From Burkholderia catarinensis (lineage in GTDB: Bacteria > Pseudomonadota > Gammaproteobacteria > Burkholderiales > Burkholderiaceae), in contig NZ_MDEQ02000011.1 in NCBI RefSeq assembly GCF_001883705.2, forward strand, positions 186,001 through 250,000: a stretch of 64,000 nt of DNA. Direction: 5' to 3'. The notes under the pieces were generated by a model that saw nothing but the letters and a program-made list of their open reading frames with translations, was not told the origin of the DNA and ran no database searches. Shown piece by piece: positions 9,402-19,407 of this stretch. Position 1 is the first letter of the stretch. Every line of letters starts with the position of its first letter. The translations under genes and the position numbers were made by a program.

Positions 9402-9971
9402 TTATGACGTTTTTCCGTCGCAAAACGCGAGAACGTCGTCGACATAGTCGGCAAATTCGCTGATCCCGTGATCGCTGCCTTCGATCACGCGCGTCTTCGC
9501 GCCCGGGTAATGGGCAAGCATCTCGCGGTAGTCGAGCACTTCGTCGCCGGTCGCCGCGAACAGATAGTAGCGTTCGGCACGCGTGATTGCCGGCACGCGC
9601 AGCGCATCGAGCTCATGCAGGTGACGGCGCTCGACGACGATCGTGCCGCCGCCATGCCACAGCGGCTGTTCGCCCAGATGCTGCTCGAGGTCGCGCTGCG
9701 GCACGATGGCCGGATTCAGCAGCACGGCCTTCCAGCCGTGCTTTTCGGCCAGCCAGGTGGCGTAATAGCCGCCGAGCGAGCTGCCGATGACGGTCACGTC
9801 GCTTGCGCCCGCGACCTCGGCCTCCGCGACGGCGATCGCGTCGAGCGGCGACACCGACAGCGACGGGCACCGCCACTCGTCGGTGCGGCCGAGTTCGGCC
9901 ATGCGCGCGGCGAGCAGCCGCGACTTCTGCGATTCCGGCGACGACCGGAAGCCGTGCAGATACAGGATCAC
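9402..9971 (-). CDS. YqiA-like alpha/beta-hydrolase esterase
   Basis: 189 residues starting at GTG (VILYLHGFRSSPESQK). The esterase fold is clear: LHGF oxyanion loop, nucleophile Ser65 in VIGSSLGGYYATWLA, an acid in ATGDEVLDY and His in EGSDHGISEF. It resembles E. coli YqiA, a small esterase acting on short acyl esters; the physiological substrate is unknown. The GTG overlaps the mpl stop (GTGA at 9971-9968), which fixes the start and shows co-translation with a peptidoglycan-recycling gene. Confidence 0.85.
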   Translation of the reverse strand: MILYLHGFRSSPESQKSRLLAARMAELGRTDEWRCPSLSVSPLDAIAVAEAEVAGASDVTVIGSSLGGYYATWLAEKHGWKAVLLNPAIVPQRDLEQHLGEQPLWHGGGTIVVERRHLHELDALRVPAITRAERYYLFAATGDEVLDYREMLAHYPGAKTRVIEGSDHGISEFADYVDDVLAFCDGKTS

Positions 9972-11353
9972 GTGCGGCTCCCGAGCGCTTCGAGCAGCTT
10001 CTGGTGCACGCCGCCGAAGCCGCCGTTGCTCATCACGAGCACATGGTCGCCCGGGCGGGCGGCCTCGACGACGGCCTTCACCAGCATGTGGAGATCGTCG
10101 AACGCGCACGCGTTGCTGCCGAGCGGCGCGAGCGCCTCGGCGAGATTCCAGCCGAGCGCGTCGCGCCCCGTCGGCGCGCCGTAGCCAAACACGAGATCGG
10201 CGTCGGCCAGGCTCGCCGGCAATTGCGACTTCATCACGCCGAGCTTCATCGTGTTCGAGCGCGGCTCGAGCACGGCGAGGATGCGGGCATTCTGACGGCC
10301 GATGCGCGCACGAAGGCCGGCGATCGTGGTTTCGATCGCGGTCGGATGGTGCGCGAAGTCGTCGTAGACGGTCACGCCGTCCACGCTGCCGCGCACTTCC
10401 ATGCGGCGCTTCACGTTGCGGAACGACGCGAGGGATGCGGCCGCTTGCGCAGGCGGCACGCCGACGTGGCGCGCGGCGGCGATCGCAGCGAGCGCATTCA
10501 TCCGGTTGTGATCGCCCTGTACCTGCCACGCGACTTCGCCGACACGCCCGGCGTGGCGATACACCGCGAAGCGCTCGTCGACCGGCACGCCGTCCTCGGC
10601 CGGCAGCGCCTGCCAGCCGCCGTCGACGCCGAACCGCTCGACCTCGCTCCAGCAGCCGCGCGTCAGCACGCGCTCGAGCGCGTCCGAGCGGCCGTTCGTG
10701 ACGATCCGGCCGACACCCGGCACCGTGCGCACGAGGTGATGGAATTGCGTCTCGATCGCGGCGAGATCCGGGAAGATGTCGGCGTGATCGAATTCAAGAT
10801 TGTTCAGCACCGCGGTGCGCGGCCGGTAATGGACGAACTTCGAGCGCTTGTCGAAGAACGCCGTATCGTATTCGTCGGCCTCGATCACGAAGAAGCTCGA
10901 ATCGGTGAGCCGCGCCGACACGCCGAAGTTCAGCGGCACGCCGCCGATCAGGAAGCCCGGGTTCAGGCCCGCGTCCTCCAGCAGCCACGCGAGCATCGAC
11001 GACGTGGTCGTCTTGCCGTGCGTGCCCGCAACCGCGAGCACCCATTTGCCGGCCAGCACGTGCTCGCCGAGCCACTGCGGGCCCGACACGTACGGCAGGC
11101 CGCGATCGAGGATCGCCTCCATCAGCGGATTGCCGCGCGTGACGACGTTGCCGATCACGAACAGGTCCGGCTTCAGGTCGATCTGTTCGGCGCCGTAGCC
11201 CTCGGTCAGCGTGATGCCCTGCGCCTCGAGCTGCGTGCTCATCGGCGGATAGACGCCCGCGTCGCAACCCGTCACCGTGTGGCCCGCCTCGCGCGCAAGT
11301 ACGGCAAGACCGCCCATGAAGGTGCCGCAGATGCCAAGAATGTGGATGTGCAT
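9968..11353 (-). CDS. mpl: UDP-N-acetylmuramate:L-Ala-gamma-D-Glu-meso-DAP ligase
   Basis: 461 residues, Mur ligase family. It reattaches the recycled murein tripeptide to UDP-MurNAc, bypassing MurC, MurD and MurE. The N-terminal UDP-binding loop is HILGICGTFMGG (4-15) and the ATP loop [10 protein letters not shown] (110-119). Later come FVIEADEYDTAFFDKRSKF and the family hallmark VYDDFAHHPTAI. It differs from murC in this window by the EADEYDTAFFD segment. The start at 11353 is preceded only by a weak purine stretch, but the conserved N-terminus begins there. It is divergent from the nucleotidyltransferase-like gene and shares the recycling theme with ampD at 26247. Confidence 0.95.
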   Translation of the reverse strand: MHIHILGICGTFMGGLAVLAREAGHTVTGCDAGVYPPMSTQLEAQGITLTEGYGAEQIDLKPDLFVIGNVVTRGNPLMEAILDRGLPYVSGPQWLGEHVLAGKWVLAVAGTHGKTTTSSMLAWLLEDAGLNPGFLIGGVPLNFGVSARLTDSSFFVIEADEYDTAFFDKRSKFVHYRPRTAVLNNLEFDHADIFPDLAAIETQFHHLVRTVPGVGRIVTNGRSDALERVLTRGCWSEVERFGVDGGWQALPAEDGVPVDERFAVYRHAGRVGEVAWQVQGDHNRMNALAAIAAARHVGVPPAQAAASLASFRNVKRRMEVRGSVDGVTVYDDFAHHPTAIETTIAGLRARIGRQNARILAVLEPRSNTMKLGVMKSQLPASLADADLVFGYGAPTGRDALGWNLAEALAPLGSNACAFDDLHMLVKAVVEAARPGDHVLVMSNGGFGGVHQKLLEALGSRT

Positions 11354-11598
11354 AGATGAATGCTTTCGCGCCGCCGGGCGCCGTCGATTCGGAAAAGATG
11401 CGTGTGCGGCGCGCCGGACAGGCCGTGCGGCCGGCGCCCAGCCAACGACTTTGCCGCGACACAAAGAGCAGTATTGTAACTGACGGCCTGCCGTGCCCGG
11501 CGGCCCGAACGATGCGCGCGAACGGCGCCGGCGCGCCGGGCGGCAGGCCGCCGCACCCGGGCTCGGGCGCCGCGGCGATCGAGTATGATTGCTGGATC
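11354..11598. promoter_or_regulatory. divergent intergenic region mpl / nucleotidyltransferase-like gene
   Basis: About 245 bases between two divergent starts, so at least one promoter in each direction must lie here or overlap the genes. I could not identify a convincing -35/-10 pair. AT-richer stretches near 11455-11480 and 11580-11592 are the best candidates. Confidence 0.35.
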
Positions 11599-12243
11599 AT
11601 GTCTCGCAAATCTCTTGTCGACCCGCGGCGCGTCCGCGAGGAAATCGCCCAGTCCGCCGCCCGCCTGATCGCGGAGGACGGCCTGGACTATGCCGGCGCG
11701 AAACGCAAGGCCGCACGCCAGTTGCTGGGCGATTCGCGCATTGCCGGCGAATGGCTGCCGGATAACGACCAGATCGAGGAAGAACTGCGCGAGTACCTCG
11801 CACTGTTCCAGAGCGACACGCAGCCGGACGAACTGCGCCGCCTGCGCGAGGTCGCGCTCGACTGGATGCGCCGGCTCGCCGAGTTCCATCCCTATGTGAC
11901 GGGCGCCGTGCTGAACGGCACCGCGAACGCGCATTCGGATATCTATCTGCAAGCATTCACCGACAACCCGAAGGACGTCGCGATCTACCTGCTGAACCAG
12001 AACGTCCAGTACGACGTATCCGAGACACGGCACTTCGCGGGCCGCGGCGATGTCGAGACGCTGAGCTTCCTGTGGCGCCCGCGGCGCGACGTCGATGCGA
12101 TCGGCATCCACCTCGCGCTCTATGCGAGCGACGACCTGCGCGGCGCGGTCAAGGCCGACGCGCGCGGCCGTGTCGCCCGCGCGGATGCCGCCGTGCTGCG
12201 CACGCTCGTCGAAGCAGGCAAAGCCCCTTCCGAACCGGAATGA
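11599..12243 (+). CDS. conserved hypothetical, nucleotidyltransferase-like
   Basis: 214 residues. I do not recognise a named family with certainty. Residues 100-132 (VTGAVLNGTANAHSDIYLQ, then an acidic strand with DVAIYLLN) resemble the active-site region of the minimal nucleotidyltransferase fold, hG-[GS]-x(n)-D-h-[DE]. Here the second carboxylate of the expected DxD pair is Tyr (SDIYL), so it may be inactive, or the resemblance may be accidental. The N-terminal 70 residues are helical and charged and include KRKAARQLLGDSRI. It is divergent from mpl and sits 7 bases upstream of the TlpA gene, suggesting cotranscription. Confidence 0.7.
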   Translation: MSRKSLVDPRRVREEIAQSAARLIAEDGLDYAGAKRKAARQLLGDSRIAGEWLPDNDQIEEELREYLALFQSDTQPDELRRLREVALDWMRRLAEFHPYVTGAVLNGTANAHSDIYLQAFTDNPKDVAIYLLNQNVQYDVSETRHFAGRGDVETLSFLWRPRRDVDAIGIHLALYASDDLRGAVKADARGRVARADAAVLRTLVEAGKAPSEPE

Positions 12244-12250
12244 TTCAACG

Positions 12251-12802
12251 ATGATGATGAAACGCATGTTGGCGCTCGCGGTCGTCGCGGCCGCCGCCGT
12301 TGCCGGCGGGATCACCGCCGGCCATTGGTTCCGTGGCAGTGCCGGCGACGGTGTCGCCGTCGCCGCACCCGCCGCACAGGGCAGCCCGGTCGACCAGCTG
12401 TGGGCGTCGTCGCTGACGGATGTCAACGGCAAGCCGGCCACGCTGGCCGCCTTCAAGGGCCAGAAGGTCGTCGTCAATTTCTGGGCGTCATGGTGCGGCC
12501 CGTGCGTCGAGGAGATGCCCGAGCTCGTCGCGCTGTCACATCAGTACAAGCAGAAAGGCATCCGTTTCATCGGGATCGGCGTCGATTCCGAACAGAACGT
12601 GAAGAACTTTCTGCAGAAAGTGAAGGTCGATTACCCGGTCTTCGTCAGCGGTTATGCGGGCGCAGATCTGGCCCGTAATTTCGGAAATACCGCCGGCGCG
12701 TTGCCGTTTACGATCGTCATCGACGAAACCGGCAAGATTCGCGAGACAAAATTGGGACAAATCCAGCCGGCCGAGCTGAAAAGGACGCTCGACGCGCTGT
12801 AA
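12251..12802 (+). CDS. TlpA-family thioredoxin-like disulfide reductase
   Basis: 183 residues. An N-terminal membrane anchor or uncleaved signal (about 5-25) is followed by a thioredoxin fold with VVVNFWASWCGPCVEEMP (active site C82-G-P-C85) and the cis-Pro segment AGALPFTIVID. Proteins of this type keep periplasmic thiols reduced, for example in cytochrome c maturation. The specific partner is not shown here. Three consecutive ATG codons open the gene; the first is used because it is 7 bases after the preceding stop. It is probably cotranscribed with the nucleotidyltransferase-like gene. Confidence 0.88.
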   Translation: MMMKRMLALAVVAAAAVAGGITAGHWFRGSAGDGVAVAAPAAQGSPVDQLWASSLTDVNGKPATLAAFKGQKVVVNFWASWCGPCVEEMPELVALSHQYKQKGIRFIGIGVDSEQNVKNFLQKVKVDYPVFVSGYAGADLARNFGNTAGALPFTIVIDETGKIRETKLGQIQPAELKRTLDAL

Positions 12803-12996
12803 CCTGCCCGAACGGCGGTCCGCACGTTGGCGGCGATTTGTCCGTCGATCGCCGCAATTTCGCGTGAATTCGCCGATACTTTGAGCCCACACCGGTAATT
12901 CTTGCAGGTCTGGCGCGCTCAGCCGTTCGGCAAAACTAGACAAATTTCTCTAAATAGCGCTAAAGTTCGCGCAATTCCGCAGAAATAGAAGCGACC

Positions 12997-13449
12997 ATGA
13001 CACGATTGCTGGTGTTGCACGGCCCCAACCTGAACCTTCTCGGCACCCGGGAACCGGAGGTGTACGGCCGCGTCACGCTGGCGCAGATCGATCAGGCGCT
13101 TGCCGCGCGCGCCCGGGAAGCCGGCGCCGAACTGTCGTCGTTCCAGAGCAACCATGAAGGCGCGCTGGTCGACCGCATTCAGGCCGCGCGGGAGGAACAG
13201 ACCGATTTCATCCTGATCAATCCGGCCGCGTATACGCACACGAGCGTCGCGATCCGGGACGCGATCGCCGGCGTTGACATCCCGTTCGTCGAGGTTCACC
13301 TGTCGAACGTGCATCGCCGCGAAGCGTTCAGGCACCACTCCTACTTTTCCGACCAGGCCGAAGGCGTCATCTGCGGGCTGGGCTGGAAAGGTTATCTGTA
13401 CGCGCTCGAGTACGCGCTGGACAAGCTGCAAGGCACGTCGCGCGGCTGA
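12997..13449 (+). CDS. aroQ: 3-dehydroquinate dehydratase, type II
   Basis: 150 residues, typical for the small dodecameric type II enzyme that converts 3-dehydroquinate to 3-dehydroshikimate. Active-site residues are visible: the lid Arg18 and Tyr23 in [12 protein letters not shown], Asn and Thr in [12 protein letters not shown], and the catalytic His region [18 protein letters not shown]. It supplies the substrate line for aroE elsewhere in the window. The 194 bases upstream are AT-richer than average and likely hold its promoter. accB follows after 66 bases containing a hairpin. Confidence 0.97.
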   Translation: MTRLLVLHGPNLNLLGTREPEVYGRVTLAQIDQALAARAREAGAELSSFQSNHEGALVDRIQAAREEQTDFILINPAAYTHTSVAIRDAIAGVDIPFVEVHLSNVHRREAFRHHSYFSDQAEGVICGLGWKGYLYALEYALDKLQGTSRG

Positions 13450-13466
13450 TTTCGCGATCTAGATTC

Positions 13467-13489
13467 AGCGCCGGCCCCTAACCGGCGCT
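13467..13489 (+). terminator. hairpin between aroQ and accB
   Basis: Perfect 8-base stem AGCGCCGG/CCGGCGCT with a 7-base loop, followed only by TTCAC. It could reduce read-through from aroQ into accB, but the missing T-run makes full termination unlikely. Confidence 0.35.
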
Positions 13490-13515
13490 TTCACGTATTG
13501 AAAGGGGAATTCCCG

Positions 13516-13989
13516 ATGGATCTTCGTAAGCTGAAAACTCTGATCGACCTCGTCTCCGAATCCGGCATCTCCGAGCTGGAAGTGACGGAAGGCGAAGGCA
13601 AGGTGCGCATCGTCAAGAACGCGCCGCCGGTCTACGTGCAGCAGACGGCTGGGTTTGCCCCGCAGTTCAGCGCACCTGCTCCGTCGGCCGCGCTGCCGAC
13701 CGAAGGCGCCGCTGCCGCACCGGCCGCTGGCGCCGCTGCGCCCGCCGTCCCGCAAGGCCATGTCGTGACGTCGCCGATGGTCGGCACGTTCTATCGCGCG
13801 CCGTCGCCGGGCGCGGACCCGTTCGTCCAGGTCGGCGACACGGTCAAGGAAGGCCAGACGATCTGCATCATCGAAGCGATGAAGCTGCTCAACGAGATCG
13901 AGTCGGACAAGGCCGGCGTGATCAAGGAAATCCTCGTCGAGAACGGCCAGGCCGTCGAATACGGCCAGCCGCTTTTCGTGATCGGCTAA
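13516..13989 (+). CDS. accB: biotin carboxyl carrier protein of acetyl-CoA carboxylase
   Basis: 157 residues. The N-terminal helix domain [16 protein letters not shown] joins through an Ala/Pro-rich flexible linker (about 50-80) to the biotinyl domain (81-157) with the biotinylation site [10 protein letters not shown] (Lys123). The carrier shuttles carboxyl groups from AccC to the carboxyltransferase AccAD for malonyl-CoA synthesis. Start at 13516 is preferred over the TTG at 13498 because AAAGGGGAA lies just upstream of it. It forms an operon with accC, 84 bases downstream. Confidence 0.97.
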   Translation: MDLRKLKTLIDLVSESGISELEVTEGEGKVRIVKNAPPVYVQQTAGFAPQFSAPAPSAALPTEGAAAAPAAGAAAPAVPQGHVVTSPMVGTFYRAPSPGADPFVQVGDTVKEGQTICIIEAMKLLNEIESDKAGVIKEILVENGQAVEYGQPLFVIG

Positions 13990-14073
13990 GCCCGCCGCGC
14001 GGCCTGCCGGCCGCGCGCCGCCGATGCTCGCCAGGCGCCACTCGCGCGCCCCTCGAAGAGACGAATACTCGCT

Positions 14074-15441
14074 ATGTTTGAAAAAATCCTCATTGCCAAC
14101 CGCGGTGAAATCGCGCTGCGCATCCAGCGCGCGTGCCGCGAGCTCGGTGTCAAGACGGTGGTCGTCTACTCCGAAGCCGACAAGGAAGCCAAGTACGTGC
14201 GCCTCGCGGACGAAGCCGTCTGTATCGGCCCGGCCCCGTCGAACCTGAGCTACCTGAACATGCCGGCGCTGATCAGCGCCGCGGAAGTCACCGACGCCGA
14301 AGCGATCCACCCTGGCTACGGCTTCCTGTCGGAAAACGCCGATTTCGCCGAACGCGTCGAGCAATCGGGCTTCACGTTCATCGGCCCGCGCCCGGAAACG
14401 ATCCGCATGATGGGTGACAAGGTCACCGCGAAGCAGACGATGATCAAGACCGGCGTGCCGTGCGTGCCGGGCTCGGAAGGCGCGTTGCCGGACGATCCGA
14501 AGGAGATCGTCAAGATTGCCCGCGCGATCGGCTATCCGGTCATCATCAAGGCGGCAGGCGGCGGTGGCGGGCGCGGAATGCGCGTCGTGCACACCGAGGC
14601 CGCGCTCGTCAACGCGGTCAACATGACCCGCGAGGAAGCCGGCCGTGCGTTCGGCAACCCGCAGGTGTACATGGAGAAGTTCCTCGAGAACCCGCGCCAC
14701 ATCGAGATCCAGGTGCTGTCCGACGCGTACAAGAACGCGATCTGGCTCGGCGAGCGCGACTGCTCGATGCAGCGCCGCCACCAGAAGGTGATCGAGGAAG
14801 CGCCGGCGCCCGGCATTCCGCGCCGCCTGATCGACCGCATCGGCGACCGCTGCGCGGACGCCTGCAAGAAGATGGGCTACCTCGGTGCGGGCACGTTCGA
14901 ATTCCTGTACGAAAACGGCGAGTTCTACTTCATCGAGATGAACACGCGCGTGCAGGTCGAGCACCCGGTATCGGAGCTGATCACGGGCGTCGACATCGTG
15001 CAGGAACAGATCCGCATCGCGGCCGGCGAGAAGCTCACGCTGCGCCAGCGCGACATCCAGTTCCGCGGACATGCGATCGAATGCCGGATCAACGCCGAAG
15101 ATCCGTTCAAGTTCACGCCGTCGCCGGGCCGGATCACGTCGTGGCATACGCCGGGCGGCCCCGGCGTGCGCGTCGACTCGCACGCCTACAATGGCTATTT
15201 CGTGCCGCCGAACTATGATTCGATGATCGGCAAGCTGATCACCTACGGCGCGACGCGCGAGCAGGCGATCCGCCGGATGCGCATCGCGCTGTCTGAAATG
15301 GTCGTCGAAGGCATCCATACCAACATTCCGCTGCACCGCGAGCTGATGATCGACGCGAAATTCGTCGAAGGCGGCACCAGCATCCACTACCTCGAAAACC
15401 GGCTGGTGCAGAAGCAGCAGGTCGCACCGGAAGAAGCGTAA
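14074..15441 (+). CDS. accC: acetyl-CoA carboxylase, biotin carboxylase subunit
   Basis: 455 residues, ATP-grasp enzyme that carboxylates the biotin on AccB with bicarbonate and ATP. It begins [17 protein letters not shown]. The glycine-rich ATP loop [13 protein letters not shown] lies near residues 160-172. The bicarbonate and metal region [17 protein letters not shown] is followed by [13 protein letters not shown]. Length and motifs are complete. It is cotranscribed with accB, and prmA starts 2 bases after its stop. Confidence 0.98.
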   Translation: MFEKILIANRGEIALRIQRACRELGVKTVVVYSEADKEAKYVRLADEAVCIGPAPSNLSYLNMPALISAAEVTDAEAIHPGYGFLSENADFAERVEQSGFTFIGPRPETIRMMGDKVTAKQTMIKTGVPCVPGSEGALPDDPKEIVKIARAIGYPVIIKAAGGGGGRGMRVVHTEAALVNAVNMTREEAGRAFGNPQVYMEKFLENPRHIEIQVLSDAYKNAIWLGERDCSMQRRHQKVIEEAPAPGIPRRLIDRIGDRCADACKKMGYLGAGTFEFLYENGEFYFIEMNTRVQVEHPVSELITGVDIVQEQIRIAAGEKLTLRQRDIQFRGHAIECRINAEDPFKFTPSPGRITSWHTPGGPGVRVDSHAYNGYFVPPNYDSMIGKLITYGATREQAIRRMRIALSEMVVEGIHTNIPLHRELMIDAKFVEGGTSIHYLENRLVQKQQVAPEEA

Positions 15442-15443
15442 GC

Positions 15444-16346
15444 ATGAGTTATCGCGAACTCGTCGTCGAACTGGCCCGTGAGCACGCGGAGGCGCTGTCC
15501 GACGCGCTGCTCGAACTCGGCGCGCTGTCGGTGTCCGTCGAGGACGCCGACGCCGACACGCCCGACGAACAGCCGCTCTTCGGCGAGCCGGGCCTCGTGC
15601 CCGATCGCACCGCGTGGCAGCACTCGCGCGTGGTCGCGCTGCTGTCGGCCGACCACGAGCCGGCCGTGCTGCTCGCGGCGGCCGCGAACGAGATCGGCGT
15701 CGCCGAGACGCCGAACTTCACCGTCCGCGAAGTCGAGGAGCAGGACTGGGTGCGGCTCACGCAATCGCAGTTCGAGCCGATCCCGATCGGCGAGCGGATC
15801 TGGGTCGTGCCGTCGTGGCACGACGCGCCCGATCCCGATGCGCTCGTACTCGAACTCGATCCGGGCCTCGCGTTCGGCACCGGCAGCCACCCGACCACGC
15901 GCCTGTGCATGGAATGGCTCGAGCAGTCGGTGAAGCCCGGCCAGTCGGTGCTCGACTACGGCTGCGGCTCGGGCATTCTCGCGATCCTCGCGAAGAAATG
16001 CGGGGCGAACCCCGTCATCGGCATCGACATCGATCCGCAGGCGGTCGAATCGGCGCGGCAGAACAGCGAACGCAACCGTGCGGAAGTCACGTACGGGCTG
16101 CCCGATGCATGCCCGGACGGCGAATTCGACATCGTCGTCGCGAACATCCTGTCGAACCCGCTGAAGCTGATGGCGTCGATGCTCGCGTCGAAGGTCAAAC
16201 CGGGCGGGCGCATCGCGCTGTCGGGCGTGCTCGCGCGCCAGGCGGACGAAGTCGCGGCCGTCTACGCACGCTATGTCGACATCTCGGTCTGGCGCGAACA
16301 CGAAGGTTGGGTATGCCTCGCCGGAACCCGGCGGGAAAGCCATTAG
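15444..16346 (+). CDS. prmA: ribosomal protein L11 methyltransferase
   Basis: 300 residues. An N-terminal L11-binding domain ([16 protein letters not shown] onward) precedes the SAM-dependent methyltransferase domain with motif [16 protein letters not shown] (169-183), [13 protein letters not shown], and the NPF-like catalytic [12 protein letters not shown]. The upstream motif [17 protein letters not shown] is diagnostic for PrmA. It trimethylates L11 in the cytoplasm. It sits 2 bases behind accC, a pairing common in beta- and gammaproteobacteria. Confidence 0.97.
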   Translation: MSYRELVVELAREHAEALSDALLELGALSVSVEDADADTPDEQPLFGEPGLVPDRTAWQHSRVVALLSADHEPAVLLAAAANEIGVAETPNFTVREVEEQDWVRLTQSQFEPIPIGERIWVVPSWHDAPDPDALVLELDPGLAFGTGSHPTTRLCMEWLEQSVKPGQSVLDYGCGSGILAILAKKCGANPVIGIDIDPQAVESARQNSERNRAEVTYGLPDACPDGEFDIVVANILSNPLKLMASMLASKVKPGGRIALSGVLARQADEVAAVYARYVDISVWREHEGWVCLAGTRRESH

Positions 16347-16391
16347 AATAGCGCTGTCCTTCACTCTGGCCAGCAGGCCGCCCGGCTCGAC

Positions 16392-17774
16392 ATGCTTCTT
16401 GCGACGCGCTGCCCTCATTGCGAAACCGTCTTCCGACTGCAGCAGGAACAGCTCTCGCTGCATCAAGGGCTCGTGCGCTGCGGGCATTGCCACGAAGTCT
16501 TCAACGCATCCGAATCGCTCGTTCCCGAGCACGCGCAGCAGCCCGAGCCGGCATTGACCGAGCCGGCTGTCGCGCCGGTCAACGGCGACGCACGCCATCA
16601 GGCCCTGCCTGCCCGGCTGTTCGCCGCCGACGCACCGGCCGGGTCGCCGTCCGACACCGATTACAAGCCGGAAGGCTGGGACATGTGGGCGCCGTGGCTC
16701 GACGGCGGCGTCGATCCGTCACTGCAGCACAGCGTGCAGACCTTGCGCACCGAGCCGCTGGTGCCGCTCGCGCTCCCGTCCACGGAAGCCGGCGTCGTTC
16801 ACCTGTCCGGCACGCCCGCGCCGTTCGCACCCTCCCCGGTCGAACTGGCCCCCTCTGCTGCCGTCGCGCAACCGGCCGAATCGCATTCGACGCAAACGCA
16901 GCGCGAAACCGAAGCATCGGCCGCGCCCGCCGTGTCGCCCGTCGAGCGCGACCCGCGCGAGCCCCGTTTCGTCGCCCATACCCCGTCGGACGCAGATACC
17001 GCTACCGGTGACGCCGAACCCGCCGGCAACGCGCACTTCGCCGTGCCGGACGACGAACGCGCGCCGCGCGAACCGCGCTTTGCGTTCATGCCGGCGCCGG
17101 CCGTCACCGAAGCCGAAGCCGGATCCGAACCTGACGCCGGCATCATCCGGCACGACAAGGCGCCGTCCGCGACCGCCGACGAGCCGGCCGCCCAACCGGT
17201 CGTCCAACCGGCCATACCGTTCCCGGCCGCGCCGACCGACGACGATCGCCCGCACTTCGCCGTCACGCGCGAGACGCGCGCGCCGCAGCAGCGCGGGGTG
17301 CTCGGCGGCTTTTTCGGCGGCCTCGCCGCCGCCGTGCTGGCCGTGCTGCTCGTCGCGCAACTTGCGTGGTGGCAGCGTGAAACGCTGATGATCTACTGGC
17401 CCGTCACACAGGGCTGGTTCCGGCAGGCCTGCGCGCCGCTCGGCTGCACGGTCGCGCCGCCGCGCGCGATCGACGGCCTGCGGCTTGACGCAACCGACCT
17501 GCGCCAGCTCGACGGCCCGCGCGAGCTCGAACTGAAGGTACCGCTGACGAACCGCTACCGCGTCGCGCTCGCGTACCCGTCGCTCGAACTGACGCTGCTC
17601 GACGATACCAATCACGTGACCGTGCGCCGCGTGCTCGCGCCGCGCGACTACGTGCGCCCGGGCACGCCGATCGACGCCGGGCTGCCGCCCGGCACGACGC
17701 AGACGATGGTCGTCCGCCTCGAAACGAACGGCGCGCCCGCCTCGAATTTCCGCGTCCAGATCTTCTATCCGTGA
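16392..17774 (+). CDS. zinc-ribbon (MJ0042-type) DUF3426 membrane protein
   Basis: 460 residues. The N-terminal zinc ribbon has two Cys pairs, C7-x2-C10 and C30-x2-C33 ([22 protein letters not shown]). About 260 residues of Pro/Ala/Glu-rich low-complexity sequence with repeated REPRF-type motifs follow. Then come a single membrane segment (about 303-325) and a C-terminal beta-rich DUF3426 domain starting near [15 protein letters not shown]. It therefore has a cytoplasmic metal ribbon and a periplasmic domain. Function is unknown. It is commonly found next to prmA, which is seen here too (45 bases). Confidence 0.85.
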   Translation: MLLATRCPHCETVFRLQQEQLSLHQGLVRCGHCHEVFNASESLVPEHAQQPEPALTEPAVAPVNGDARHQALPARLFAADAPAGSPSDTDYKPEGWDMWAPWLDGGVDPSLQHSVQTLRTEPLVPLALPSTEAGVVHLSGTPAPFAPSPVELAPSAAVAQPAESHSTQTQRETEASAAPAVSPVERDPREPRFVAHTPSDADTATGDAEPAGNAHFAVPDDERAPREPRFAFMPAPAVTEAEAGSEPDAGIIRHDKAPSATADEPAAQPVVQPAIPFPAAPTDDDRPHFAVTRETRAPQQRGVLGGFFGGLAAAVLAVLLVAQLAWWQRETLMIYWPVTQGWFRQACAPLGCTVAPPRAIDGLRLDATDLRQLDGPRELELKVPLTNRYRVALAYPSLELTLLDDTNHVTVRRVLAPRDYVRPGTPIDAGLPPGTTQTMVVRLETNGAPASNFRVQIFYP

Positions 17775-17847
17775 CGCGCCGCGGCGCGCCCTCGCGCGTC
17801 CGTCTCAACCCGCGCGCCCGAGCGGCGCGCTATTTCGGAGCACGAAC

Positions 17848-18351
17848 ATGAGCAAAGTTACGCTGGGTGGCAACCCGATCGATCTCGCCGGCACGTTCCC
17901 GGCCGCCGGCGCGCAAGCCGCCGATTTCAAGCTGGTCGGCAAGGACCTCGCCGATCTGTCGCTCGCCAGCTTCGCCGGCAAGCGCAAGGTGCTGAACATC
18001 GTGCCGAGCCTCGACACGCCGACCTGCGCGACGTCGACCCGCAAGTTCAACGAAGCCGCGTCGTCGCTCGACAACACGGTCGTGGTCGTCGTGTCCGCCG
18101 ACCTGCCGTTCGCCGCCACGCGCTTCTGCACGACCGAAGGCCTCGCGAACGTCGTGACGGCTTCGACGTTCCGCACCGGCCGCGCCTTCGCGAACGCCTA
18201 CGGCGTCGACGTGACGAGCGGCCCGCTGAACGGCCTGACCGCACGCGCGGTCGTCGTGCTCGACGAGCAGGACAAGGTGATCCACGCGGAACTCGTCGGC
18301 GAGATCAAGGACGAGCCGAACTACGACGCCGCGCTCGCCGCACTGAAGTAA
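17848..18351 (+). CDS. tpx: thiol peroxidase (atypical 2-Cys peroxiredoxin)
   Basis: 167 residues. The peroxidatic Cys60 is in [15 protein letters not shown] and the resolving Cys94 in [10 protein letters not shown], the spacing of bacterial Tpx. The N-terminal [15 protein letters not shown] is also diagnostic. It reduces hydrogen and alkyl peroxides using thioredoxin. It is probably transcribed separately from the DUF3426 gene (73 bases upstream). A strong hairpin lies between it and the kinase gene. Confidence 0.96.
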   Translation: MSKVTLGGNPIDLAGTFPAAGAQAADFKLVGKDLADLSLASFAGKRKVLNIVPSLDTPTCATSTRKFNEAASSLDNTVVVVVSADLPFAATRFCTTEGLANVVTASTFRTGRAFANAYGVDVTSGPLNGLTARAVVVLDEQDKVIHAELVGEIKDEPNYDAALAALK

Positions 18352-18372
18352 CCCGCTGCCGCCCGGCCCTGC

Positions 18373-18404
18373 CGCGCGAGGCCCGACGACGGGCCCTCCG
18401 CGCG
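18373..18404. terminator. GC-rich hairpin after tpx
   Basis: Inner stem GGCCCG-ACGA-CGGGCC (18380-18395) extended by CGCGCG-type arms. It is strong, but no T-run follows. It may be a Rho-assisted end of the tpx transcript. Confidence 0.35.
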
Positions 18405-18449
18405 CCGGCCGGGCGGTCGCTCCCTTTGCTCTCTACAGGAACGCACGCC

Positions 18450-19388
18450 TTGACTACGCTGATTTGCGGCTCGCTCGCCTACGACAACATCATGACCTTC
18501 GAAGGTCGCTTCCGCGAGCACATCCTGCCCGACCAGGTTCACCTTCTCAACGTGAGCTTCCTCGTGCCGACGATGCGACGCGAATTCGGCGGTTGCGCAG
18601 GGAACATCGCCTACGCGCTGCACATGCTCGGCGGCGACGCGCGCATCATGGCGACGGTCGGCGCGAACGACGCCGACCGCTATCTCGAACGCCTCGACAG
18701 CCTCGGCCTGTCGAAGGCAAGCGTGTGCGTGGTGCCCGATACGCACACCGCGCAGGCAATGATCACGACCGATCTCGACAACAACCAGATCACCGCATTC
18801 CATCCGGGCGCGATGATGCAGTCGCACCTGAACCGCGCAGACGAAGTGCCGGGCGTGAAGCTCGGCATCGTCGCGCCGGACGGCTTCGACGGAATGGTCC
18901 AGCACGCCGAACAATTCGCGAAGGCCGGTATCCCGTTCATCTTCGATCCGGGCCAGGGCCTGCCGCTGTTCGACGGTGCGACGCTGCGCCGCATCATTGA
19001 ACTCGCGACGTTCGTCGCGGTCAACGACTACGAAGGCAAGCTCGTCAGCGACAAGACGGGCTGGTCCGAACAGGAAATCGCCAGCCGGGTTCAGGCGTTG
19101 ATCATCACGCGCGGCGAGCACGGTTCTACCATTCTTCACAAAAACGGCGAAGAACAGATTCCGGTCGTAGGTGCCGAGCGCATCGTTGATCCGACCGGCT
19201 GCGGCGACGCCTTCCGGGGCGGCCTGCTGTACGGCATCGAGAATGGCCTCGACTGGGCAACCACGGGCCGCCTCGCGAGCCTGATGGGCTCGCTCAAGAT
19301 CGCCCACCAGGGGCCCCAGACTTACGCACTGACGCGCGCCGAAATCGACGCGCGCTTCGAGGCTGCATTCGGTTACAGTCTCAAATGA
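18450..19388 (+). CDS. PfkB-family carbohydrate/adenosine kinase
   Basis: 312 residues starting at TTG (LTTLICGSLAYDNIM), with CAGGA about 9 bases upstream; an in-frame TTG at 18426 is less likely. Ribokinase-fold signatures are the substrate-side FGGCAGNIAYALHMLG (47-61) and the C-terminal VDPTGCGDAFRGGLLYG with catalytic Asp253. The first signature resembles adenosine-kinase-like members more than sugar kinases, but the substrate cannot be fixed. It lies 19 bases upstream of a lipoprotein gene that probably shares its transcript. Confidence 0.88.
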   Translation: MTTLICGSLAYDNIMTFEGRFREHILPDQVHLLNVSFLVPTMRREFGGCAGNIAYALHMLGGDARIMATVGANDADRYLERLDSLGLSKASVCVVPDTHTAQAMITTDLDNNQITAFHPGAMMQSHLNRADEVPGVKLGIVAPDGFDGMVQHAEQFAKAGIPFIFDPGQGLPLFDGATLRRIIELATFVAVNDYEGKLVSDKTGWSEQEIASRVQALIITRGEHGSTILHKNGEEQIPVVGAERIVDPTGCGDAFRGGLLYGIENGLDWATTGRLASLMGSLKIAHQGPQTYALTRAEIDARFEAAFGYSLK

Positions 19389-19407
19389 ACATTGTGGGAG
19401 AGCAAAG

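Noticed and set aside
12830..12855. Hairpin GCGGCGA/TCGCCGC after the TlpA gene as a terminator
   Set aside because: Seven-base stem with a 12-base loop and no T-run; too weak to call.
13465..15387. 640-codon minus-strand frame opposite accB and accC
   Set aside because: Shadow of two certain genes; no domain and no promoter.
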